Of a stretch of DNA of 64,000 nucleotides, positions 34,800 through 45,378 are shown piece after piece. Positions within the stretch are counted from its first letter, which is position 1; every line of letters begins with the position of its first letter. The translations under genes and the position numbers were made by a program. The notes beneath the pieces are model-generated. The model saw only the letters and a program-made list of their open reading frames with translations. It had not been told where the DNA came from and ran no database searches. Origin of the DNA: Manduca sexta (lineage: Eukaryota; Arthropoda; Insecta; Lepidoptera; Sphingidae); contig NC_051118.1 in the NCBI RefSeq assembly GCF_014839805.1, positions 6,378,391 to 6,442,390 of the forward strand. The letters are read 5' to 3'.

Positions 34800-34960
34800 C
34801 TTATGTTTTTTTTATAATATGTAAGTATATTTTAAATGCATAAGTTTGTGAAGTAACAAAACTACTAATCGGATTTGGATGAATTTTGGAATAAAATAGA
34901 TCATATCTTAATTATCTATAAAGGTTATTTTATCTCGAAAAACATTTACAAGGTGACTCT
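34800..34960 (+). mobile_element. Decayed HEL-1-type fragment
   Basis: 'ataatatgtaagtat', 'gtttgtgaagtaacaaaactactaatcggatttggatgaatttt' and 'ataaaggttattttat' follow the order of Helitron-like repeats common in Lepidoptera. Both ends are degraded, so this is a low-to-moderate call. Confidence 0.45.
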
Positions 34961-36079
34961 TATATCGACTCGTTCATACGGAAGCATCCACAAGCAACAT
35001 TTAGTACCAAAAATCAGATGACAAAGCGCGAAACAAACAAACACTAACACAACATCAACATACATAATTAAATTATAATCAACATAATGTCCATTTAATT
35101 GCATACGGCCCATTATATACGCTAGTATTTTTGCGATAAACACTATTCAAGTCCTTGTGACATATTGCATAGGCGAGAAAAATCAATTCACAACAGGCAT
35201 ACTGCACGCATTTATCGTAATAGAGTGTATAATTAATGATATTTAGGCCCATTTGTGCGTACAGAATTAATATTATATAAGTTGTCACTGTCATTTGATT
35301 TGACATAAGCTGTCACTGTCATTTTAGTTGTCAATTGTGTAAAGTCTAGTTTCTGGCCGCTACGCTTGATTGGCGCTAAAATGTGTTCTTTTTTTAAATT
35401 AATGCTATTTTTAATTGATCCAGTCAATGCCCTGCTTTATTGTTTGGTCTAATTAGTAAATGGTCGATTAATCTCTGACTAATTGTTGATCAAATTACAT
35501 TAATTATGCTAAACGTAAATAAGTGATTAAGTTGCCGATCGGTTTGGTTGTTTGATTGATGATTTTCGGCAATTAATTTATCTATATTAATCAAATTTGG
35601 TGGGTGTTTAGATAATTAGTGTAATTTTAATTGGTGTAATAATTTTTTTTATATGTTGTTTTTTAGAAAGTAAATCTTGGTTTATATTCTTAAAAAGCCC
35701 ATAAAATCCTAGTATATTAAATAAATTCGAGGTAAATGTTTTTTTAATTTTTAATAATATCGCAAAAATTATTGTCAACATATTTTAGACGTTAAATAAA
35801 GGTGATTACAGTCTAATCACACGTAAAATCTCCCAAACCCAAAACTAAAGCGCACCATTCACTGCAATATCATATAACGCGTCGTGTTGCACTCATTCAT
35901 TCGGATCAGTCTAAACACGGCTCGGCTGGCCGATGTTATTCATTTAGTTTTATAAACACCACGTTTGATATTAAAATATGTACGTGAGAGTGGATTGGTC
36001 ATTGTACTTCGTGTCACCTGTTTTTATAATGCTGCGGAAGTTGCTGTGAAAATTTATCGGTTATTTAAATTATTTTTGA
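34961..36079. other. No gene recognised; short direct repeat at 35280
   Basis: The word 'tgtcactgtcattt' occurs twice, about 28 bases apart (near 35282 and 35310). Several overlapping minus-strand ORFs (34946-35427) have no domain. Confidence 0.45.
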
Positions 36080-36084
36080 TATGT

Positions 36085-36300
36085 CTGGTAGGATTCCCAG
36101 GTTGATATATTATAGTGCACAAGTGTGTGCGCAATACACAGGTGCACTCTCTATTCGTTCACTCTCATAGTTCGGTGAGACGGCAATCCAACATGACCGG
36201 AGAGAGATCAGGCGCAGGAACAACGGCTTTATGTGCTTTCCGCGGCATATGGGTATTAAACCACTAAATTCCTGACTCTGAGCTGCGACTGAGTTTTTTT
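36085..36300 (+). repeat. REP-E dispersed repeat
   Basis: 'tagtgcacaagtgtgtgcgc', 'gcactctctattcg', 'actctcatagttcggtgagacggcaatcc' and 'gcgcaggaacaacggctttatgtgctttcc' form a recognisable lepidopteran repeat. A shorter copy in the same orientation is at 53865-53972. The class is unknown. Confidence 0.65.
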
Positions 36301-36597
36301 ACCACTAAACTATAATTAGCGAAAGCAGTGGCAAAAATAGCACATTGAATAGCACGTCAGACTCTGCTGTATTGGGAAACGTCAGATTAGGGAGTTATCT
36401 AGGAACGATGGGATTACCCTGTGATCCGGTATTACCCCAGCACACCATATTCATCTCTGATGAATAACTAAGAAATACTAAGTTAGGGTGTTAAAATAAA
36501 GCTCAAGATACTCCAATATGAAAAGATTAAAGAGACATTGAAGTAATCAAAAATAACGAAAGACGAATAAAATCTTTATTATTCTATTAAGATAGTA
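36301..36597. other. No gene recognised
   Basis: Unique-looking or decayed repeat; the start may belong to the 3' part of REP-E. Confidence 0.4.
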
Positions 36598-36765
36598 ATT
36601 TTGGGTTTATCTACTCAGTTACAACTTGAGGTTTAAAATTTGTGCCCGATATATCGAAAGACTCGCTCACTATCACATCAAAACATAGAACACATCTGGC
36701 AAAAAGTACGCACCCTAGTTACACTTTTGCTAACCCCTTCGCGGATAAAAGTGTGCTCTATGATT
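36598..36765 (+). mobile_element. SINE-A body without head
   Basis: Begins in the body ('tttgggtttatctactcagt'), then 'aatttgtgcccgatata', 'actatcacatca', 'aaccccttcgcggataaaagtgtg'. The tRNA-like head is missing. Confidence 0.8.
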
Positions 36766-37170
36766 TTTTTTTTATTTAGCCCATCATATACAATTACAGG
36801 CGAGATTATTGCCGTAGGCATTCTACCAGTCAACTTTAAGCTGATGCAGATATAATCAGAGAAGGTGCATGAAAATATTTTTTTGTTTCGTGATTATTTG
36901 TGTCAGTACATTCCCCTAAATATTTTTGTGGTTAATTCGATCAATACATTTCCCTAAATAAAAGTCATTGGTAATGTTCAGGCCCAGTTCGCCCTTGCAT
37001 CGTTCGTTTAATCAACAGTAACTCACATAAATGTGACCGAACAAAAATCACATTTCAAACCCATTAATCACACCGCACCAAATATTTTCGACCACACTCG
37101 AACACTCGTTGAACAGCGTTTCTTTACCATCGCCAAATCGAGACGCAACGTTCCACTCGTAGGCTGTAGC
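36766..37170. other. No gene recognised
   Basis: Contains 'aatacatttccctaaata' in two slightly different versions (about 36908 and 36943). Nothing else seen. Confidence 0.45.
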
Positions 37171-37230
37171 AAAAAGGGTCAAAATGGACCCGTAACAGGT
37201 AAAAAGAGTCGAAATGGACCCCAAGCGGGT
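37171..37230 (+). repeat. 30-bp tandem duplication
   Basis: Units 37171-37200 and 37201-37230 match at about 24 of 30 positions (both begin 'aaaaag.gtc.aaatggacc'). The period is a multiple of three, so the 71-codon ORF here repeats KKGQNGPVTG / KKSRNGPQAG. I do not consider it coding. Confidence 0.85.
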
Positions 37231-37423
37231 CTCGTATGCCACAAATGACCGGCCGGTGCTAAATTAACGCGCAATATTTTGCTCAAAAACGGCGGCAAGC
37301 GTCATGTTTCACGCTGTTTATTGCGGGTACGTACGGAGAGGTTGTGTGCCGAGCATGTTGGCAAACTTATTGATAAACTATGTTGTTAGGGTAGACAGTG
37401 TGGCTAAAATACTATAGAGTATA

Positions 37424-37622
37424 CTAGGTTTTGCTCGCGGCTTCGCCCGCGAGAAGGAGTTTTTCGGTATGAAAGTCTTGCTATATATTTTCCCTATAAC
37501 CTTCCCAGGGTCTCAAACTATCTCCGTACCAAATTTCATAAAAATCCGTTCAGTAGATTTTGAGAAAATCTATACCATACAGATAGGCACAAAAGGGGGC
37601 TTTGTTTTATAAAATGTATAGA
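37424..37622 (-). mobile_element. HEL-1, near-complete Helitron-like element
   Basis: Minus strand: 5' TC at 37622-37621 in A|TCTATACATTTTATAAAAC. The body is shared with 15135 and 38311. The terminal hairpin is CGCGGGCGAAGCCGCG, and the 3' terminus is CTAG (37427-37424) followed by T. Insertion between A and T fits Helitrons. An 18-bp segment at its 5' end ('ataaaatgtatagatttct') is duplicated immediately outside (37609-37649). Confidence 0.87.
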
Positions 37623-37644
37623 TTTCTCATAAAATGTATAGATT

Positions 37645-37885
37645 TCTATGCCTTGGTGGCGTAGTTGCATTGCGGTACAACGGTCGTCTTAGGTTTAAAT
37701 ACCGGGTCGAATATAAATATCAGGCTTTTCTGTTCAGTATAGTAGAGTAGAGTCTGAAATTTGAACCCGATAGGTTAGCCCCTTATGACGTCATAAGAAG
37801 GCATAAACATGACAAAAAGTGGATGCAATAGTTGCCGCGTACCTGACTACTCCTTCATGGATAAAAGTGTGAGTATTCTTTGTTT
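37645..37885 (+). mobile_element. SINE-A copy, diverged
   Basis: Head 'atgccttggtggcgtagttgc', weakened box B ('ggtttaaataccggg'), body ('cttttctgttcagtata', 'tctgaaatttgaacccgata', 'acgtcataagaaggcataaac') and tail ('tactccttcatggataaaagtgtgag'). It abuts the Helitron at 37424-37622. Confidence 0.8.
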
Positions 37886-38310
37886 TTGATTCAGATAGCG
37901 AAGTGAAGTTCCCAATAACTAATTATAACGCCCCATTCTATGCGTACGCGCAGTGGTATAAGTCGAAAGCGCTGAGAACATACTATTTAGTTACTAATGC
38001 TATTGTAACTAACGTTAGTAAAAACAAGTATAATTGCGATTCGAGATATTATTAACATAACTGTAACAGTCATAAAATGTGTCTATAATTTTAATAAATT
38101 AAAATAATTATTCTTAATTGCAAGACACAAACGTGTATTAAAGATATTAATTATTTCCTTCATCACGAAATAAATTCTGCCTTATTATTGTTACTGTAAT
38201 GGAAATATTAAAGCTTAATACCTACGTATATATATTATCAACCATTATATTAGTTAAGTAATTAATTAGTATCTGCTAAGGATAATTAAAAAGGCGTATT
38301 GAATAATAAG
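37886..38310. other. A+T-rich DNA, no gene recognised
   Basis: Nothing identified. Confidence 0.5.
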
Positions 38311-38525
38311 TCTATACATATTATAAAACTAAGTTCCCTTTTCTGTCTGTCTATTTGGTATTGATTTTTTCAAAATCTACTAATCGTATTTTTATCAAAT
38401 TTAGTATGGAGATAGTTTAAGACCCTGAGAAGGTTATCGGCCACTTTCTATTTCAGGAAAATATATAGCGGGACTTTCATCCCGGAAAACTCCTTCACGC
38501 GGGCGAAGCTGCGAGCAAAAGCTAA
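38311..38525 (+). mobile_element. HEL-1, full-length Helitron-like element
   Basis: 5' TCTATACATATTATAAAAC at 38311. The body has 'tttttcaaaatctacta', 'ttatcaaatttagtatgga' and 'accctgagaaggttat'. The terminal hairpin region is GCGGGCGAAGCTGC (38500-38513), and the 3' CTAA (38522-38525) is followed by T. At about 215 bp it has no coding capacity; transposition would depend on a RepHel protein made elsewhere. The 66-codon minus ORF overlaps it by chance. Confidence 0.9.
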
Positions 38526-38821
38526 TTTATTGTACAAAACAATATTAGCTATAAAATTCATCACATATGGCAGTATTGTCACAGTAAAAGACAAACATAT
38601 TATATTCATAATCTGTGTTTTAGCTAAAAACGTTTTAAATTTAATCACTAATAAGTTAACTATAGTTCTGACTTCAGAGGAAAGTCAGAGACGAAATACA
38701 GACATATTTATTTTAATTTAATCAAAATCTTTAAGTATTTATAAGGGGCGAGATATAGAAAGAAGCTCTCAATACCCACCAGCTATAATAACAACCACAG
38801 TACATAAAGTGTTATAAGCAG

Positions 38822-38992
38822 CCATAGTGGCCTACGTAACTGTGTCGCGTTCTGGGATCATTCTGTGTATATCCGGTTCCAACAGGCCGGCATAATTGTG
38901 TCGACTGCCGAGAGGTGTTCATCTTTCGGCAGTCGACATTTTATTGGACCCTACTCCTCTTAACACCAGCAACATTGGTGTCACATTGCACG
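38822..38992 (+). repeat. REP-C copy with 13-bp palindrome
   Basis: Shared blocks are 'tcgcgttctgggatcattctg', 'aacaggccggcataattgtg' and 'gtcgacattttattggacc'. TGTCGACTGCCGA (38899-38911) and TCGGCAGTCGACA (38926-38938) are exact inverted repeats, best preserved here among the four copies. Just beyond, 'gtataaaaaggcgga' (38993-39007) looks like a TATA box but sits at the repeat's tail. Confidence 0.75.
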
Positions 38993-39007
38993 TATAAAAA
39001 GGCGGAC

Positions 39008-39414
39008 CGCTTTTGCTCGTTTGTCTACTTAGCCCAAAAAATCTGTTACTGTATATAAAACTACCCGAACTGTTCGCCAAACTGTCTGTCCGTGTGTATC
39101 CCGCAATACCAGTAAGCGTTCACCTTTCCTCGCAGCACAGATTAGGTACGGCCGCGAGCCTTACCGATGAAATTACTTTGAACCTCACGCTTTCTTGTGC
39201 ATACGGAAACAAGTTTATACGAGTTGTATGTACTTACATTTTACAGCGGTTTCTTCAGGAACTGCTAAAGTAACAGGTTAAATAAGAATTGGCAAAATGT
39301 TACTTCGATGAAGGCCATAGTAACTTTGACTATCGTTGTCAATAAAGAAACGCTGAATTATCGTTATTTCTTTGTTTTACACAACGCCTTTTTTACTTTT
39401 CGCCATTTGTACTT
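39008..39414. other. No gene recognised
   Basis: The 86-codon ORF at 39013-39273 shows no domain. Sequence is of moderate complexity and may be single-copy. Confidence 0.4.
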
Positions 39415-39560
39415 CATCCTATGATGTGATAGGGTGCGAAACTATTGCAATATCGGACACAAATTCCAGCCTCAAGGCTGATAACTAAAAGGAAAACCCA
39501 ATATCCTAGACCCAGGATTTGAAACCATGGCCTCAAAGGCACCGTAAGCCATGGAGGGCG
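39415..39560 (-). mobile_element. SINE-A fragment
   Basis: Minus strand: 'gcctttgaggccatggtttcaaatcctggg' (box B region), 'gggttttcctttta', 'gcctt.gaggctggaatttgtgtccgatat' and 'cctatcacatcat'. The 3' tail and the very 5' end are missing. Confidence 0.75.
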
Positions 39561-39690
39561 CGACGCACTAGTCAAAAGGATGTGTTTAAGCATTTCGGAA
39601 CTTAGCGTGACTACGGTATCTCTTTAAACCATCCAAAAGCCGCCCAACCGAATTGTTGTCGCCTGAAAATTTGGTTTGATGCTCCTTACC

Positions 39691-39723
39691 AAAAGGCAGA
39701 ATATGGCCAATATTCTGCCTTTT
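39691..39723. repeat. Perfect inverted repeat, 14-bp arms, 5-nt loop
   Basis: AAAAGGCAGAATAT (39691-39704) and its exact reverse complement (39710-39723) are separated by GGCCA. It lies in sequence I cannot assign to a repeat family. Confidence 0.9.
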
Positions 39724-40670
39724 GCAGACTATGGCCAAGCTACACATAGTCCTCGACTATCTCTAGCCGTGATATTGGAAGTTGAGATATCAGAAACATT
39801 TATAATTACTTTGGTCTCGGTTATAATAATTATAAGGCCTACCCTCATAGATGCAACTGATAGTTCTTTTAATGAAGATCTTCAAGGATTCTATTAAATA
39901 AACCAGGTCATCAGTAATCTAAGTAAAGAGTAAAGACGCATTTCTACAATGATTACGCTAAAAAAAATGTGTAGGAATTATATATGCTAGCAAAAGATTT
40001 GTCCATGGAATATGATATTCCTATATATTCTGATAACGATTTGTAGAAAAGTTGAAAAGTCTTGGTTATGGACCCTGAAGTATCCCGTGCGAATGTTTTT
40101 GCTACATCTTGCAATATAGCCGAAAATAGTTTTGGCGCAATTGTGTCATGGAATACCATTAGATTGCCATTTTTCCGTTGAATTACAAAGCTCTTTCACT
40201 CACTATTTGAGTCATCAATTGACTGACGCAACCAAAACACTAACTTTCTCGTAAATCGGGTAAAATCTAAATCACCCAAAAACCCTTTCGGGGAAGCAAT
40301 CGAATTATCAGCCGGTACAATTTAAAGATTTTACGACGGCAACAGAGTTGCGCGCGCGCATGATTTATAACTGCAAACGTGCCAGCGTTCGCGATGGGTT
40401 CTGACAATCGCAAATACTTTGTTGGGACGTGTGTCCAATCAGTCTGGTGAGACCGAAATCTTGCGTATTATCCCGGGAGGGGTAGGCAGAGACGCAACTT
40501 GTGCAGCCTCATATCAAACTATTTGTTGTTTAACTTAATATATTCCCAACGATGAACCATCCCGTCTTATTTTAATCAACTTTAAAAAAAGGTTCTGTAT
40601 TCGACCCGTATGTATGGGGTTTTACTATTTAAATGTTTATTATTAGTACAGCGACAATCTTATGCGTAAA
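39724..40670. other. No gene recognised; repeat scraps
   Basis: 40465-40495 ('gggaggggtaggcagagacgcaac') resembles the SINE-A/LINE tail on the minus strand. 40583-40625 ('aaaaaaaggttctgtattcgac') resembles the A-rich 'aaaaaaggaaggaggttctcaattcgac' repeat at 43095. No gene. Confidence 0.45.
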
Positions 40671-41977
40671 TACTTAGTCTGGCCATAAATACTGTTACAC
40701 TTAATTATAAAAAAATATTACATTTGAATTTCGAATCTGTCATTTTTATACGATTGTTCATTGTGTTTTCTCATTTTGGCGCCAATACATTGTAAAATAT
40801 TTTGCGATATTAAAATGGTGTGGGGTGATAAAGAGAACCGAATCGCTGTGATAGCATTACACAAAGTAGGTATGGAGCCAAATGCAATTTTTAAAACTCT
40901 CCATACACTTGGTATTAGTAAAATGTTTGTGTACCGGGCTATTAATAGGTACAATGAGACCTCCTCTGTTTGTGACAGAAAAGATCTGGCCGTCCACGTA
41001 GTGTTCGTACGAAAAAGGTGGTCAAAGCAGTAAGGGAAAGAATTCGAAGAAATCCTGTCCGAAAGCAAAAGATTTTATCTCGGGAAATGAAGATAGCACC
41101 TAGAACCATGTCGCGTATTTTAAAAGATGACTTAGGACTTGCAGCCTATAAGAGACGCACTGGCCATTTCTTAACTGATAATTTAAAGAAGAATAGGGTG
41201 GTAAAATCGAAACAACTACTGAAGCGGTACGCAAAGGGAGGTCACAGAAAAATTTTGTTTACGGATGAGAAAATTTTACAATTGAGCAACATTTTAACAA
41301 ACAAAATGACCGTATTTATGCTCAAAGCTCTAAGGAAGCTTCCCAATTAGTCGACAGAGTGCAACGTGGACATTATCCGACTTCAGTGATGGTTTGGTGG
41401 GGTGTTAGCTATGAAGGAGTGACTGAGCCATATTTTTGTGAAAAGGTATCAAAACATCGGCACAAGTGTATCAAGATACCATTCTTGAGAAGGTAGTTAA
41501 GCCCCTTAACATCACCATGTTCAATAACCAAGTATGGTCCTTCCAGCAAGACTCGGCGCCGGGTCATAAAGCTCGGTCCACGCAGTCTTGGTTGGAATCG
41601 AACGTTTCGGACTTCATCAGAGCTGAAGACTGGCCGTCGTCTAGTCCCGATCTTAATCCGCTGGATTATGATTTGTGGTCAGTTTTAGAGAGTACAGCTT
41701 GCTCTAAACGCCATGATAATTTGAGTCCCTAAAACAATCTATACGATTGGCAGTGAAGAATTTTCCCATGGAAAGAGTGCGTGCTTCTATTGATAACTGG
41801 CCTCATCGTTTAAAGGACTGTATTGCAGCCAATGGAGACCACTTCGAATAAGCTTTTTATATTTTTAATTGTTTTATATTTATGTATTAAACTGACACAC
41901 TGTAAAAGTAATAAATGTTATTTGCAGTTAACAATTTTCTTTTTTCTTTATTACAATATTTATGGCAAGACTAGGTA
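40671..41977 (+). mobile_element. maT (DD37D) mariner-type DNA transposon
   Basis: The terminal inverted repeats match imperfectly over about 25 bp: TACTTAGTCTGGCCATAAAT at 40671 and, on the other strand, TACCTAGTCTTGCCATAAAT from 41977. The outer TA on each side is the target-site duplication expected of the Tc1/mariner superfamily. Total length of about 1.3 kb is normal for the family. It holds one transposase gene, broken by four frameshifts (next entry). Both ends are intact, so it could still be moved in trans. Confidence 0.93.
40815..41851 (+). pseudogene. maT-type transposase, four single-base deletions
   Basis: Starts at ATG 40815 and ends at TAA 41849-41851. The N terminus has two helix-turn-helix regions (about 40850-40950, with LHTLGISKMFVYRAI, and about 41040-41140, with MKIAPRTMSRILKDD). 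Catalytic acidic residues lie at 41264-41266 (in TDEK), 41550-41552 (in QQDSAPGH) and 41664-41666 (in NPLDYDLW). The last two are separated by 37 residues, which defines DD37D. The reading frame shifts near 40985, 41274, 41445 and 41722, each consistent with loss of one base. I see no nonsense codon between shifts. As it stands the gene cannot make a full transposase. It would otherwise catalyse cut-and-paste transposition in the nucleus. Confidence 0.92.
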
Positions 41978-42499
41978 CTGTTGTGTTCCGATTCGAAGGA
42001 CATTGTACCCTATGTAATTATAATTAGCATACATATTCAAAAAGAGAGTCAAATAAAGTGCAGTGCCAGTTTTAAATTCGAAGTTCTAACAGACTTTCAG
42101 GCGAGCGACATGACCGACTTATTAAAAATAAAAAAAATACTCTTTGTACTTTATCATGACTCACTAATATGTGGTCGGTTTGGTATTAACTTAATATTTT
42201 AGTATAAATCAACACTGACACTCACGCTTTTAATACTTAGGGGATAGGTGGATGCGTATATTAACTCTTCTTTTTACTTACACACATACACACACACTAA
42301 AAAATAAAGTAAAAAAAAACTTCATATGTCACATAGGCGAACAAAGTTGCGCTTATACGTCAAAACAAAGCATAAGAATAATTATTATTATTTTTAAACA
42401 ACTATTAAAATTACTTATATAACTATGGATATATCAAATTAGGGATAAAATTTATAATAAAAACAAGGTACAAACCGAAGTAACCAGCTCGGACTGGCT
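41978..42499. other. No gene recognised
   Basis: 'ttgtgttccgattcgaaggacattgta' right after the mariner resembles a common lepidopteran repeat. An (AC)n tract lies near 42280-42297. Nothing else seen. Confidence 0.45.
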
Positions 42500-42712
42500 C
42501 ACTCACTTTAATACCAGAGGGATAGGAAATGCAACTGATGCACGCACTCTCCTCCATGCGTAGTCCGTTCCATGTGATAGGGGACGAGCCTATCGCCACA
42601 TCACACATTCCAAGTTCCGGGCTTTATACCAAAATCCAATATAATTTAGACTGACCAGTGAATCGAACCCGAGACAGTCGTAATACAACTACGCCACTGA
42701 GGCAGTCATTAA
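42500..42712 (-). mobile_element. SINE-A copy
   Basis: Minus strand: 'gactgcctcagtggcgtagttgtattac', box B 'gggttcgattc', 'aaagcccggaacttgga', 'gcgataggctcgtcccctatcacatgga' and 'tatccctctggtatt'. The end of the body is altered and the tail decayed. The 61-codon ORF is SINE sequence. Confidence 0.85.
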
Positions 42713-42936
42713 GTAATTCATCGTGAGTAATATGTTTTTGCTGACGAAAAATTATTTTAAAGTGTTTTTCTGTTGTTATTTCCTTATTTTGTTTACTTGT
42801 TAGTAAAATTGTGTAATCAGTTTATTATTAATATATGATCTCAAAATAAATGTACGCAACGAAATAGTTTTTACGAAAATTATGATTTTTTGTGTCTTTT
42901 TTTTGTTTGTTGTTGTCCTAATACATTTATTCTGTA

Positions 42937-43105
42937 CTAGCTTTTACCTGCGGCTCTGCTTATGTGAAAAAAACACCCGGGATAAAAGTAGCCTTCAGAA
43001 TTCAAGAGTAATATAGCTTCCTGTTAGTGAAAAAAAATCAAAATCGGTTTAGTAATTCTTGAGATTAACGCGTTCAAACAAATAACCGACTTCTAAAAAA
43101 GGAAG
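42937..43105 (-). mobile_element. HEL-1-type element, 3' half
   Basis: On the minus strand it ends in CTAG (42940-42937) followed by T. The preceding segment reads on the plus strand 'cttttacctgcggctctgc', a diverged form of the terminal hairpin region. The body includes 'aaaatcggtttagtaattcttgagattaacgcgttcaaac'. It grades into an A-rich dispersed repeat ('accgacttctaaaaaaggaag', 43085-43130) also seen at 53614. The 5' TC end is not identified. Confidence 0.65.
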
Positions 43106-43689
43106 GAGGTTCTCAATTCGACGTGCATTTTTTAATCGGTTATGTGTCAATTTGTAATGATCACTCAAACATACTTAAAGTTTTACAACAATATCAGTGA
43201 AGGAAAATATGTAACTTGACTCATATCACTCGACCAAACCAAAATCACGATATCATACAAAGAAATTTATTACACAAAGAAGTGTTATGTTTTAGCAATA
43301 TTTTCGGGTAAAATAACTTGAGTCCCGCTCCGTCGTAAATTCAAATAAGATTTACTCCAAGGTGCGTTGGCTTGTCAATATTCCAGTGACTTGGCTCATA
43401 CTGCGAAATAACTTAACGGGAATGAGTAATTTACGACGGTAAAAATCCTTAATACTTGTAGGTAGTCAGATTTACCAAATGGAAATCCTGCAAATCCATC
43501 CTTCCATGTAAAACTGAATAATTTGTTTTTTTCTACGTACAAACTTGTATTTCGTATACTCATTGTTTAAACGCGTTTTATTTTAGAACTGAATGTAATA
43601 GATATCGAAGTACATCATTCTTGAGTTTTTAGAACGAAAATGCAATTTAATACAGTAAAATTAAATTTCAATTTAGAGCAATTCTATAG
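43106..43689. other. No gene recognised
   Basis: Contains 'gtcgtaaat' and its inverted form 'atttacgac' about 100 bases apart (43332 and 43429). Unassigned. Confidence 0.4.
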
Positions 43690-43830
43690 GAATTTTAGGG
43701 TGTGTGAAGTCTACCAATCCGTTCTAGGCCAGCGTGGTGAACTAAGGCCTAATCCCTCTCAGTAATAGCCTCGTGCCCAGTAATAGGACAGTATATAATA
43801 CAAGGCTGATATTATTAAAATCAAACATTA
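43690..43830 (+). mobile_element. SINE-B 3' fragment
   Basis: 'ctataggaattttagggtgtgtgaagtctaccaatccg', 'ctaaggcctaatccctctcagtaata' and 'aaggctgatattatta'. The tRNA-like head and the centre are absent. Confidence 0.85.
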
Positions 43831-43869
43831 TAAAAAATAAGTTAAGTATTTTCTTCGTCTATTTTACAC

Positions 43870-44005
43870 CTTTATGGTTATCAGAATAAAACTATATTTT
43901 GTATTTTCTCGCAGTTTTTCTTTATTAGGATTTTCTCCCGACGTTTCGAAGACTGTAGTCCATTGTCACGGGGCGAACTGAGGTGTTGGTCGCAAAAAAG
44001 TCATT
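43870..44005 (+). mobile_element. MITE-2 left half
   Basis: 'gaataaaactatattttg', 'ctcgcagtttttc', 'attttctcccgacgtttcgaagact' and 'cattgtcacggggcgaactgaggtgttgg' match the left arm and centre of MITE-2. The right arm is lost. Confidence 0.8.
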
Positions 44006-44351
44006 TACAATATCATAAACTTAGTAATCATTAACTTTTTAATTAAACATGATATCCTGAAGTGTTCAAAATTTACATTCTTACTTATAATGTTTTAGAG
44101 TTAAGAGGTGGTTAAGAATTGCTTAAATAGCTGTCAAAAACATCATCGATTTCCTAATTTAAACCTCATTAAGAGGCAATATGGCGGGTTTTGGCACACA
44201 GCTGATTGAGTAAATTTGTGTTTTAACTAAGCATAGCCTTACGAAATTTTTATAAGTAAGACTAAATGTTTCATGAAAGGTGACGTCATTGGTAAAACCC
44301 TGACCATGTGCTGTCATCTAACATCCTCAAGTAACAATAATAACAGCTGTT
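44006..44351. other. No gene recognised
   Basis: Nothing identified. Confidence 0.45.
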
Positions 44352-44560
44352 TTAATCGACTGCCAGTGCGTAGTATTGCGTGGTACGATAACCGCTCTGA
44401 CGTCTCAGGTTCGAATCCCGGTTATGATAGTGGGTTTTTTGAATCAGCATCAGTTCGAAGTCTGGAATTTGTGCCCAATTTAGCGATATGGGAATGCCCA
44501 TGACGCAAAGTGAGTTACGTCTCTGCCTACACTTTGAGGATTACAGGCGTGAGTGCGTGC
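44352..44560 (+). mobile_element. SINE-A copy
   Basis: Head 'cgactgcca.gcgtagtattgcgtggtac', intact box B GGTTCGAATCCC (44408-44419), 'cagcatcagttcgaagtctggaatttgtgccca', and a tail of the 'ctctgcctacactttgaggatta' type. A segment around the 'cccctatcac' region is deleted. The 76-codon ORF is SINE sequence. Confidence 0.85.
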
Positions 44561-45154
44561 TTTGATAAAAAATGTCAGTACAACGTAAATAAATCGCCTC
44601 TAAATTCCTCATCGTTCGTGGACTCAGATGTTTTCCCCGTGACAGTTATCGGGTATCAACCAATATATGACGTCTCTTTATTTTGTAGCACAAAAAACAT
44701 ACTGACTTATTAATAATTCATAACTTTACTAACATAATATTAATATCATATAATACAGAGCCATTTTGATATTGCCTTACTAAATGAAACCACATAGTTA
44801 TATTAGAAATAACATTTTACAGTAAGTAACTCGAACCCAAAAGACATAATCAAAACGAACAAAATAAATATCAATAGTTATTTTTATAATTCTTAAATAC
44901 GCTATGTAAAGCTTCAGTAAATTCATACTACGACTTCTATCGCTTACATACATCGTGTCATACGAATCTATAAATACATTTCTGACGGAAAAGCCACTCG
45001 CCTGACCGTCAGCGTCACGAGTATAGTAGCTATACCCAGAAATTGATTACGAAGCCCACAATTACGAAGTGGTGGTCTTACTTACGATGTCTCATAATAC
45101 CTAAGGATTATACGCCTTTAATGCTACGTATCGATAGAGGGCAATGTTAAACAG
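44561..45154. other. No gene recognised; one TATCGATA
   Basis: TATCGATA lies at 45129-45136, just outside the next SINE. Otherwise A+T-rich. Confidence 0.45.
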
Positions 45155-45378
45155 ACTCACGCCTTTCATACCCAAAGAGGTAGACAGAGTCGCAACTGGT
45201 GTACCTAATTTTCGCAGTGTATTCCGTCCCGTGCCTATTGCCATTTCGGGCACAAATTCCAAACTCCGGATTGATATTGACTGGATAAACCCAATATCAC
45301 TGCCCGACTCGGGATTGAACCCGAGACAGATCTGAAGTCATACCGTAATACAACTACGCTATCTAGCCAGTCATTATA
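45155..45378 (-). mobile_element. SINE-A copy
   Basis: Minus strand: 'gactggctagatagcgtagttgtattac', box B 'gggttcaatcccgagtcggg', 'gatattgggtttatcca', 'cggagtttggaatttgtgcccga', and a tail with 'tctgtctacctctttgggtatgaaaggcgtgag'. The body is complete but has many substitutions. Confidence 0.85.

Noticed and set aside
37033..37248. 71-codon protein with tandem KKGQNGP-type repeats
   Set aside because: The repeat is a two-unit DNA duplication of 30 bp; no start context, homology or conservation evidence.
38993..39007. TATA box (gtataaaaaggcgga) starting a gene
   Set aside because: It sits at the tail of a REP-C copy, and the following 86-codon ORF has no domain. Likely repeat-tail sequence.
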